DNA of 5,647 bases from Porphyromonadaceae bacterium (GTDB taxonomy: Bacteria > Bacteroidota > Bacteroidia > Bacteroidales > Tannerellaceae). The notes beneath the pieces were generated by a model. The model did not search any database. It saw only the letters and a program-made list of their open reading frames with translations, and was not told the DNA's origin. The stretch is taken from NCBI GenBank assembly GCA_003517945.1, contig DOZP01000100.1:19586-25232 (forward strand), read 5' to 3'. This document shows, one piece after another, positions 1-5,647 of this stretch. The position numbers were made by a program, and so were the translations under genes. Numbering within the stretch: the first letter of the stretch is position 1; the number at the start of each line of letters is the position of its first letter.

Positions 1-924
1 TTTTTTCCGGTATTCCGCTCTTATTTCCGCATATTCATCTTTTAGTCGTTTAAAATCTTTGCGTGCGCGAAATACGGCCGCTGCATTTTTAGGATGTCCG
101 GTCATGAAAAATTTGGCGGCAGCAATGAAATCTAACCAGAAACGTATGCGAAAAACGCTGTTGATATCTTTTTCCGGAAGATTTTTGTACAACATAAGCA
201 GGTTATTACGAAAATTCAGAAATGTTTTTTGCGGGCTTTCCGTATTCAGTGTCGCACCTCCCACATGATAAACGACAGATGACGGGATGCATACAATGCG
301 GTATCCGCGTGATCGTAATCTCCAACATAAATCAATTTCTTCCTGGTGTGCGAAAAAATTGGCGTCCAGTCCTCCTTCCTTTTTATAGACGGCCGTCCGT
401 ATAAAAAGACATGCTCCGGATGCCCATAAGATATCTGTTGGTACGTTATATTGACCTTTATCTTTTTCTACCACGGACATCATACGTCCGCGGCAATACG
501 GATAGCCGTAGATATCAATAAACCCTCCGGCTGCACCGGCGTATTCAAAATATTTTTTATCTCTTTGCGCACGTATTTTGGGTTGTACGGCGGCGATGGA
601 TAGATCTGAATCCAGGACTTTCAGGGGCGTATCCAGCCAGTCGGGAGTTACTTCTACGTCGCTGTTCAATAATACCGTATAGGTGGAGTCTATCTGATTA
701 ATCGCTCTGTTATATCCTTCGGCAAAGCCATAGTTTTTATCCAGACGAATTATTTTTACAGAAGGAAATTGCTGATGAAGCATTTCAATAGAATCATCCG
801 TAGAGCCATTATCTGCTACTATAATATCGGCTATATCAGCGGGCGTATTCCTGATGACCGATGGCAAAAATTCTTCCATGAGCGCTTTACCGTTCCAGTT
901 TAAAATAACGACAGATAATTTCAT
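1..924 (-). CDS. Family 2 glycosyltransferase, C-terminus cut by window edge
   Basis: A GT2 (GT-A fold) glycosyltransferase that would transfer a sugar from a nucleotide-sugar donor to a surface glycan or lipid-linked acceptor at the cytoplasmic membrane. The 308 codons in the window read MKLSVVILNWNG at the start, then VADNGSTDDS (36-45), NYGFAEGYN (64-72), the metal-binding DxD-equivalent LLNSDV (85-90), WASGACLFIR (167-176) and the acceptor/catalytic-base region HQEEIDLCWRLRSRGY (193-208), followed by HVGGATL (220-226). This set matches the rhamnosyltransferase-like (WbbL-type) GT2 subgroup, but donor and acceptor cannot be read from it. The catalytic domain is complete. The basic, probably helical C-terminal tail is open at base 1, so the protein is longer than 308 residues. 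The ATG is fixed because the codon directly before it is an in-frame TAA. It is the third gene of the leftward group, 65 bases after the acyltransferase. Family is secure; specific function is unknown. Confidence 0.93.
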   Translation of the reverse strand, partial: MKLSVVILNWNGKALMEEFLPSVIRNTPADIADIIVADNGSTDDSIEMLHQQFPSVKIIRLDKNYGFAEGYNRAINQIDSTYTVLLNSDVEVTPDWLDTPLKVLDSDLSIAAVQPKIRAQRDKKYFEYAGAAGGFIDIYGYPYCRGRMMSVVEKDKGQYNVPTDILWASGACLFIRTAVYKKEGGLDANFFAHQEEIDLCWRLRSRGYRIVCIPSSVVYHVGGATLNTESPQKTFLNFRNNLLMLYKNLPEKDINSVFRIRFWLDFIAAAKFFMTGHPKNAAAVFRARKDFKRLKDEYAEIRAEYRKK

Positions 925-989
925 TTATGCTTCATTTATTGAGGATTTTAATTGTTGCTGACCTTGTTTTTGAATCCGTATACTTAAAA

Positions 990-1886
990 TCAGGAAGGGT
1001 GATCCGCCCTTTTATGTTTCCATCTTTTATGCGTCCAAAGCCAGTATGCGGGGTCACGCAGGATTGTTTGTTCCATCATACGGGCGTAATTTTCGGTAAT
1101 CTGAAATTCATCAGTTTCTTTAGGATTATCTGTAATTAGCTTGAAGTCAACGGTGTAATATCCTCGTTTTATTTTCTTTGTATCCGCATAAATAATGGGA
1201 ATATCTAATTTCTTTGCGATTCGTTCCGGACCGGTAAGTATGGCGGATTCCTGGTTCAGAAACATCGTCCAGTAGTGCAGATTTGCTTTGCTTGGCGTCT
1301 GGTCTGCAAGAAAGGGGAGGAGGGCATGTGTCTTATTTTGTTTAAGGCGGATCAATTCGCGTATGGTATCATTCTTTTTTATGCCGAACGAGTGGAAGCG
1401 CGTACGCAGGTAAATGTATAAACGGTCGAAGGCTTTGTTGTTGAGAGGCCGGTAGACCTGATAGATGGTAGCGCGTCCTTCAAAACGCGCCGTTGCGCCC
1501 GAAAACCATTCCCAGTTGCCATAATGTCCCATTATCATGATAAAACAGGTATGCCCTTTGTCCAGTAAATCATAAACTAATTCGGGGTTTCTGATGTTTG
1601 CACGACGTAGTAATTCGTCTTGAGATATATGAGCCAGTTTGATTGTTTCAATGATATAATCGGCAAAATGATGATAAAATCTACGTTCGAGTTTCAGCAA
1701 TTCTTCCTTTGTTTTATCAGGAAATGAATTTTTTAAATTGTTTCTTACAACTTTCTTCCGGTAGTGAGCCACATAATAAATAAAAAAATACAATATATCG
1801 GACAAGATAAAGAGAACCGGCATGGGGAGTATGGCATGTAGCTTTGCCCATAAAAATAAGATCGCATATACTATATTGTTTCCCAT
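990..1886 (-). CDS. LpxL/HtrB-family lipid acyltransferase
   Basis: A 298-residue member of the lipid A biosynthesis acyltransferase family (LpxL/HtrB/LpxM type), which moves an acyl chain from acyl-ACP to a lipid acceptor at the inner face of the cytoplasmic membrane. The family HX4D/E catalytic motif is present as GHYGNWEW (120-127; H121, E126). It is followed by YRPLNNKAFDR (145-155), LADQTPS (193-199) and the C-terminal WLWTHKRWK (282-290), all typical positions for this family. An N-terminal hydrophobic stretch (about 5-40) would anchor it in the membrane, and a basic HYRKKVVRNN segment follows. The length is close to the usual 290-310. The ATG lies one codon after the in-frame TAA of mtaB, so no other upstream start is possible and translational coupling is likely; there is no clear Shine-Dalgarno sequence. 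In Bacteroidota the substrate is most likely lipid A, but another lyso-lipid acceptor cannot be excluded. Confidence 0.92.
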   Translation of the reverse strand: MGNNIVYAILFLWAKLHAILPMPVLFILSDILYFFIYYVAHYRKKVVRNNLKNSFPDKTKEELLKLERRFYHHFADYIIETIKLAHISQDELLRRANIRNPELVYDLLDKGHTCFIMIMGHYGNWEWFSGATARFEGRATIYQVYRPLNNKAFDRLYIYLRTRFHSFGIKKNDTIRELIRLKQNKTHALLPFLADQTPSKANLHYWTMFLNQESAILTGPERIAKKLDIPIIYADTKKIKRGYYTVDFKLITDNPKETDEFQITENYARMMEQTILRDPAYWLWTHKRWKHKRADHPS

Positions 1887-1889
1887 ATT

Positions 1890-3218
1890 TTAATCAATTA
1901 GCTCTGCCGTTAAAGCGGTTTGGTCTTTATTCCAGCCGGTCATTCGTATGGTGCGGATTTCGTTACACAATGCTTTTTGATAAGCAATCTCCGTTTTTAT
2001 ATAATTCTCCGTGAAACCATACATATACTTTCCTTTTCGGGCGTGTTCGAATAAAACACCGGCCGTTTGTCCGATATGCCTGTCATAAAATTCATACAGC
2101 CTTTTTTCCGATAGATCCAGCAGTTTCCGGCTTCTGTCGTGCCGTATGGCCGGAGGCACTACCGGTTTTATTTTCAACGCCTGTGTATGCGGGCGTTCGG
2201 AGTAGCTGAATACATGTAATTGCGAAAATGGTATACGTTCGATGAATGTCCGGCTCTCGTTGAAAAAGTCATCCGTTTCGCCACGCGTTCCGACGATTAT
2301 ATCTACGCCGATAAAAGCGTCCGGCATCAGTTTTTTGATCTGTTCTGTTTTTTTTCGGAACAAAGTGGTATCGTAATGACGGTGCATCAGCTTCAGTACG
2401 GCGTCGCTTCCGCTTTGCAGAGGAATATGGAAATGAGGCATAAATTTGTCGCTGTCGGCAACAAAAGAAATAATCTCGTCGGTGATCAGGTCTGGCTCTA
2501 TGGAAGATATACGATAGCGCGAAATCCCGTTTACCCGCTCCAGCGCTTTTATCAGGTCGATAAATCTGTCTCCCGTACTTTTTCCGAAGTCGCCGATATT
2601 TACACCGGTCAGGACGATTTCCTTGCCTCCTTCCTCTGCGACCTTTTCTGCTTGTTTCACGATGTCTTCTATTGTTCCGTTACGGCTTCTTCCACGGGCC
2701 AAAGGAATTGTGCAGTATGTACAAAAATAATCACATCCGTCCTGAACCTTGAGAAAATGACGTGTGCGGTCGTCTGAAGAACAGGAAGGAGCAAAAGTGC
2801 GTATATCTTTGACCGGAGTATATATAATGTTTGACGAAGGTTTTTGTTTTTTGTAAACAATATCCTTAATATATTCGGTAATACCGGATTTTTGTTCCGC
2901 TCCGAGCACCAGGTCAACCCCTTCTATGGCCGAAACTTCTTCCGGTTTCAGTTGTGCGTAGCAACCCGTTACAATAATATAGGCGGAGGGATGCGTTTTA
3001 TAAATACGGCGTATCATCTGCCGGCATTTTTTATCAGCCAGCTCCGTTACGGAACAAGTATTGATAATACAGAAGTCGGCTTGTTCGCCCTGACGAACTT
3101 TACGGATACCAAGTGCGGATAATGCTTTACCGATAGTAGATATTTCGGCAAAATTTAACTTGCAGCCTAATGTATAATAAGCTGCTGTTTTGTTTTCAAA
3201 TACATCCGAATCTGTCAT
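1890..3218 (-). CDS. mtaB: MtaB, tRNA t6A37 methylthiotransferase (radical SAM)
   Basis: Converts N6-threonylcarbamoyladenosine at position 37 of ANN-decoding tRNAs to the 2-methylthio form (ms2t6A) in the cytosol, using two [4Fe-4S] clusters. From the ATG used here the protein has 442 residues, the normal family size. The N-terminal methylthiotransferase domain has its three cluster cysteines in TLGCK (C19), NTCSVT (C55) and TGCYAQ (C86). The radical SAM domain carries CX3CX2C as GCDYFCTYCTIP (C162, C166, C169), then LTGVNIGDFG (203-212), SSIEPD (238-243), HIPLQSGSD (264-272) and VGTRGETDDFF (309-319). About 380-440 fits a TRAM RNA-binding domain. NTCSVTELADKKCRQMIRR and the VNIGDFG form point to MtaB rather than MiaB or RimO. 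An in-frame TTG at 3242 would add eight residues, but it is part of the -7 promoter element, so the ATG at 3218 is preferred. It is the first gene of the leftward group and is transcribed divergently from the acyl-CoA synthetase gene. Confidence 0.95.
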   Translation of the reverse strand: MTDSDVFENKTAAYYTLGCKLNFAEISTIGKALSALGIRKVRQGEQADFCIINTCSVTELADKKCRQMIRRIYKTHPSAYIIVTGCYAQLKPEEVSAIEGVDLVLGAEQKSGITEYIKDIVYKKQKPSSNIIYTPVKDIRTFAPSCSSDDRTRHFLKVQDGCDYFCTYCTIPLARGRSRNGTIEDIVKQAEKVAEEGGKEIVLTGVNIGDFGKSTGDRFIDLIKALERVNGISRYRISSIEPDLITDEIISFVADSDKFMPHFHIPLQSGSDAVLKLMHRHYDTTLFRKKTEQIKKLMPDAFIGVDIIVGTRGETDDFFNESRTFIERIPFSQLHVFSYSERPHTQALKIKPVVPPAIRHDRSRKLLDLSEKRLYEFYDRHIGQTAGVLFEHARKGKYMYGFTENYIKTEIAYQKALCNEIRTIRMTGWNKDQTALTAELID

Positions 3219-3239
3219 AATCAATCCGTATTCCGGCCG

Positions 3240-3247
3240 CAAAGGTA
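3240..3247 (-). promoter_or_regulatory. Bacteroidota-type -7 element upstream of mtaB
   Basis: Read on the minus strand this is TACCTTTG, an exact match to the Bacteroidota -7 consensus TAnnTTTG. Transcription would begin a few bases downstream, around 3233-3237, leaving a leader of about 15-19 bases before the ATG at 3218. I see no good TTG at the expected -33 distance (about 3268-3270 reads GGG on this strand), so the upstream half is weak. Placement directly before the first gene of the leftward group supports it. Confidence 0.55.
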
Positions 3248-3270
3248 ATTATTTTTATTCTTAATTTCCC

Positions 3271-3301
3271 TTGTCGTTGTATCTGATTTGCATTATATTT
3301 G
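3271..3301 (+). promoter_or_regulatory. Bacteroidota-type promoter for the acyl-CoA synthetase gene
   Basis: TATATTTG at 3294-3301 matches the Bacteroidota -7 consensus TAnnTTTG exactly, and a TTG at 3271-3273 lies 20 bases upstream, within the usual spacing for the -33 element. The start of transcription is expected near 3304-3308, giving a short leader before the ATG at 3320. The -33 part lies where the opposing mtaB promoter would have its own -33 element, so the two promoters probably share or compete for this segment. Confidence 0.65.
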
Positions 3302-3319
3302 CGTGTTGAACAGTGGAAA

Positions 3320-4984
3320 ATGATAAAAGAAAACCTATTAATAATGTACGAGCAAAGTTTCCGTGATAACTGGGAACTGCCGGCCTTTTCGGATTATGGA
3401 ACCGATACATTGTTCCGTTTTTGCGATATGGCGGAAGAAATTGCCCGTTTACATCTGTTGTTTGAATATTTTCAGATAAGTCGGGGAGATAAAATCGCTT
3501 TAGTCGGTAAGGATTGCGCCAGGTGGGGGATTGCCTATATGTCGGTCATTACTTACGGCGCTGTTATTGTACCTATTCTTCAGGATTTTCATCCGAATGA
3601 TATACGTCATATCATCAATCATTCGGAATCCTCCTTTTTGTTTGTTTCGGATCGTATTTGGGATGCGTTGGATGTGGATCTGCCGGGCGAAGTAAAAGCT
3701 GTTCTTTCATTATCTGATTTTTCCTGTTTGAATTGTACGGACCGTAAAAAATCCGTGGAAATGAAGCAGGATATGGAAAAAATGTTTGACGAGCGCTATT
3801 CCGGCGGGTTTTCCAAAGAACATATCCGTTATCCCGAAGTACCGAATGATGCGTTGATTGAAATTAATTATACATCGGGGACCACCGGTTTCAGTAAAGG
3901 AGTAATGCTGACAGCGAATAATCTGGCCGGAAATGTTACATATGCGCAAACGCTGGATCTGATGTTCCGGGGAGATAATGAATTGTGTTTTTTGCCGATG
4001 GCCCACGCGTATAGTTGCGCTTTTAATTTGTTGGTGCCGATGGCTGTCGGAGCGCATGTACACATATTGGGAAAAACACCGACTCCTAAAATACTATTGC
4101 AGGCATTTGCCGATGTAAAGCCAAATTTAATTATAACAGTGCCTTTGATATTGGAAAAAATCTATAAAAAAATGATCCTGCCGCAACTCAGCAGGCGTGC
4201 AATGAAGTTAGCATTGTCTGTTCCGTTACTGGCTAATCGCATTTATGCACAGATCTGCAAGAAATTAATCGACGCGTTGGGCGGGAGGTTTTGTGAGGTA
4301 ATTGTCGGTGGCGCTGCTATGAATCAGGAAGTAACGGATTTTTTGTGCAAGATAAAATTTCCGGTCACGATAGGCTATGGTATGACGGAATGCGGTCCGC
4401 TTATCAGCTATTCGAATCACCGCGTTTTTGAACCGACTTCGTGTGGTCATATCCTGAAAGATATCATGGATGTGCGTATCGATTCGCCTGATCCGTATTC
4501 TGAAGTGGGAGAGATACAGGTTCGCGGGGAGAATGTGATGACGGGTTATTATAAAAATGAAGAAGTGACCCGCAACGCTTTTACGGAAGACGGATGGTTG
4601 CATACCGGCGATTTAGGAACGATTGATGAGGAAAAGCGCATTTTTATACGCGGGCGTAGTAAGACGATGATTCTGAGCTCTAACGGGCAAAATATTTATC
4701 CGGAGGAGGTTGAAGCGAAATTGAATAATATGCCGTTTGTACTTGAAAGTCTTGTGGTCGAGTGTGAAGGGAAAATTATTGCGCTTGTCTGTCCGGATTA
4801 TGAACAGGCTGACAGTATGGGGATATCACATGAAGATTTACCATTGTTGATGGAGCATAATTGTAAAGAAGTGAATAAGCAGCTTGCGCCTTATGAACAC
4901 ATAGCGCGTATAGAACTGTATCCCACCGAATTTGAAAAAACGCCGAAGAAAAGTATCAAACGATATTTATATACAAGGTATTGA
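3320..4984 (+). CDS. AMP-forming acyl-CoA synthetase (long-chain fatty acid-CoA ligase type)
   Basis: An ANL-superfamily adenylating enzyme expected to activate a fatty acid as acyl-AMP and then acyl-CoA, at the cytosol or membrane surface. From ATG 3320 it has 554 residues. The P-loop is YTSGTTGFSKGVM (184-196), followed by FLPMAHAYS (224-232), the A5 motif GYGMTECGP (352-360), the A7 motif GWLHTGDLG (425-433; D431 contacts the ribose), and the hinge region RGRSKTMILSSNGQNIYPEE (444-463). The C-terminal A10 segment reads EKTPKKSIKRYLY (539-551), where the position of the usual catalytic lysine seems to be S545 with lysines on either side (543, 544, 547). Long-chain acyl-CoA ligase is the best call; acyl-ACP synthetase or another carboxylate substrate remains possible. 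An upstream in-frame TTG at 3299 is inside the -7 promoter element and is rejected. ATG 3344 is an alternative, giving 546 residues. The CPBP gene follows after 76 bases and may be co-transcribed. Confidence 0.9.
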   Translation: MIKENLLIMYEQSFRDNWELPAFSDYGTDTLFRFCDMAEEIARLHLLFEYFQISRGDKIALVGKDCARWGIAYMSVITYGAVIVPILQDFHPNDIRHIINHSESSFLFVSDRIWDALDVDLPGEVKAVLSLSDFSCLNCTDRKKSVEMKQDMEKMFDERYSGGFSKEHIRYPEVPNDALIEINYTSGTTGFSKGVMLTANNLAGNVTYAQTLDLMFRGDNELCFLPMAHAYSCAFNLLVPMAVGAHVHILGKTPTPKILLQAFADVKPNLIITVPLILEKIYKKMILPQLSRRAMKLALSVPLLANRIYAQICKKLIDALGGRFCEVIVGGAAMNQEVTDFLCKIKFPVTIGYGMTECGPLISYSNHRVFEPTSCGHILKDIMDVRIDSPDPYSEVGEIQVRGENVMTGYYKNEEVTRNAFTEDGWLHTGDLGTIDEEKRIFIRGRSKTMILSSNGQNIYPEEVEAKLNNMPFVLESLVVECEGKIIALVCPDYEQADSMGISHEDLPLLMEHNCKEVNKQLAPYEHIARIELYPTEFEKTPKKSIKRYLYTRY

Positions 4985-5060
4985 AAACAATATATAATTG
5001 ACAGTTGCGGTCTTTTTGTTTTGTAAAGTGATTTAAATATAAATTAATTATTAGCGGATT

Positions 5061-5647
5061 ATGATGAATCATTTAGAATGTGTTACTCCCAAAAGAAACA
5101 AATGGTATTGGTATTTGCTTGTACTTTTTGTGTGTTTTATAGCGGCTAATACGGTAGGTTCCGTACCTATTGTTCTCCTAATGATCTATGCAATAAAGAA
5201 CGGGACTGATTTGTCCGTGCTTACAACGTTGAATTTCGGAGCGGTCGGTATTGATAAGAATCTTATATTTGCGGCTATGCTGTTCGCTTTTGTCACTATG
5301 TTGATCGCTGCCGTATTTTTTATCAAATTAATTCACGGGCGTTCGTGGAAACAGGTTATTAACGGGACAAACCGTGTGCGTTGGTCCAGGTTTTTCTTTG
5401 GATTCTTTATTTGGGGAGTCATTTCGCTCATTTTATTCGGGATTAGCTATTATATGAATCCGGACGTTGTCCAATTGAGGTTTCAACCGTTACATTTTTT
5501 CATCCTGCTTATTATTGCATTGATTTTTATTCCTTTGCAGTCCACAGCGGAAGAGTTTTTGTTTCGTGGATATATTGCGCAGGGGATTGCTTCGTGGACC
5601 AAAAGTCGTTGGTGGGCGTTAATTATACCCAGTGTGCTTTTCGGACT
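5061..5647 (+). CDS. CPBP-family intramembrane protease, cut by right window edge
   Basis: The N-terminal 195 codons of a polytopic membrane protein of the CPBP (Abi/CAAX protease and bacteriocin-processing, Rce1-like) family, glutamate-dependent intramembrane metalloproteases. The signature EExxxR motif is present as STAEEFLFRGYIAQG (161-175; E164, E165, R169). The next conserved block begins at SVLFG (191-195), where the window ends, so its FxxxH histidine and the final conserved block are not visible. Hydrophobic segments lie at about 16-44, 68-91, 111-131, 145-161 and 184 onward, with a positively charged loop between the second and third (HGRSWKQVINGTNRVRWSR). Family members of this type usually have about 250-300 residues, so roughly a third is missing. 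Two adjacent ATGs (5061 and 5064) are both possible starts; neither has a clear Shine-Dalgarno sequence. Substrate is unknown; known members act in prenyl-protein processing, bacteriocin immunity or protein sorting, and none of these is shown by the context. Confidence 0.87.
   Translation, partial: MMNHLECVTPKRNKWYWYLLVLFVCFIAANTVGSVPIVLLMIYAIKNGTDLSVLTTLNFGAVGIDKNLIFAAMLFAFVTMLIAAVFFIKLIHGRSWKQVINGTNRVRWSRFFFGFFIWGVISLILFGISYYMNPDVVQLRFQPLHFFILLIIALIFIPLQSTAEEFLFRGYIAQGIASWTKSRWWALIIPSVLFG

Noticed and set aside
59..404. Two short plus-strand frames (69 and 60 codons) at the left end
   Set aside because: The minus strand here codes continuously for the glycosyltransferase with strong motifs.
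995..1011. Inverted repeat AAGGG / CCCTT at the acyltransferase stop codon
   Set aside because: The stem is only 5 base pairs with a 7-base loop and no U-tract directly follows, so it is too weak to call a terminator.
927..1139. A 70-codon plus-strand frame over the gap and the acyltransferase 3' end
   Set aside because: Most of it is antisense to the conserved C-terminus of the acyltransferase, and no recognisable domain is seen.
2220..2777. A 185-codon open frame on the plus strand inside mtaB
   Set aside because: It is antisense to the radical SAM core of mtaB, whose catalytic motifs are clear, and its translation shows no family motif.
3710..4603. Open frames on the minus strand opposite the acyl-CoA synthetase gene (117, 65 and 112 codons)
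   Set aside because: They lie opposite the conserved adenylation motifs, resemble no known protein and are explained as shadow frames.
4985..5060. Possible promoter (TTTG at 5015-5018, then TATAAATT at 5038-5045) or terminator before the CPBP gene
   Set aside because: The -7 match to TAnnTTTG is imperfect in AT-rich DNA, and the only hairpin (GAC/GTC near 5001-5012) has 3 base pairs. Neither can be supported.
5061..5647. Reading the CPBP (Abi-family) gene as phage defence or bacteriocin immunity
   Set aside because: The family name alone does not show this; no toxin, bacteriocin or defence genes are nearby and the gene is incomplete.

Overview
The window looks like ordinary chromosomal DNA of a Bacteroidota bacterium, most likely of the order Bacteroidales. 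Three things point there: promoter elements of the Bacteroidota type (TAnnTTTG at -7), start codons without clear Shine-Dalgarno sequences, and proteins that resemble Bacteroidales housekeeping and envelope genes. I see no mobile element, CRISPR array, RNA gene or long repeat.

Layout: five protein genes form two divergent groups around a short promoter region at 3219-3319. Leftward (minus strand) run mtaB (a tRNA methylthiotransferase), then a lipid A/LpxL-type acyltransferase 3 bases downstream, then a family 2 glycosyltransferase 65 bases further on, which runs off the left edge. Rightward (plus strand) run an AMP-forming acyl-CoA synthetase and then, after 76 bases, a CPBP-type (Abi/Rce1-like) membrane protease that runs off the right edge. 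The glycosyltransferase and the CPBP gene are cut by the window edges and were translated by hand.

How the genes fit together: the leftward group joins a tRNA-modification enzyme to two envelope enzymes, one adding acyl chains to a lipid and one adding sugars. The rightward group activates fatty acids and encodes a membrane protease. An envelope/lipid theme across four of the five genes is plausible but is inference from neighbourhood.

The most useful sequence-level results are these. The apparent TTG starts of mtaB and the acyl-CoA synthetase both lie inside promoter -7 elements, so both proteins should start at downstream ATGs (3218 and 3320). The synthetase appears to have serine where the C-terminal catalytic lysine normally sits. 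The mtaB and acyltransferase frames are in phase, separated only by a stop codon and one sense codon. I found no convincing undescribed system.
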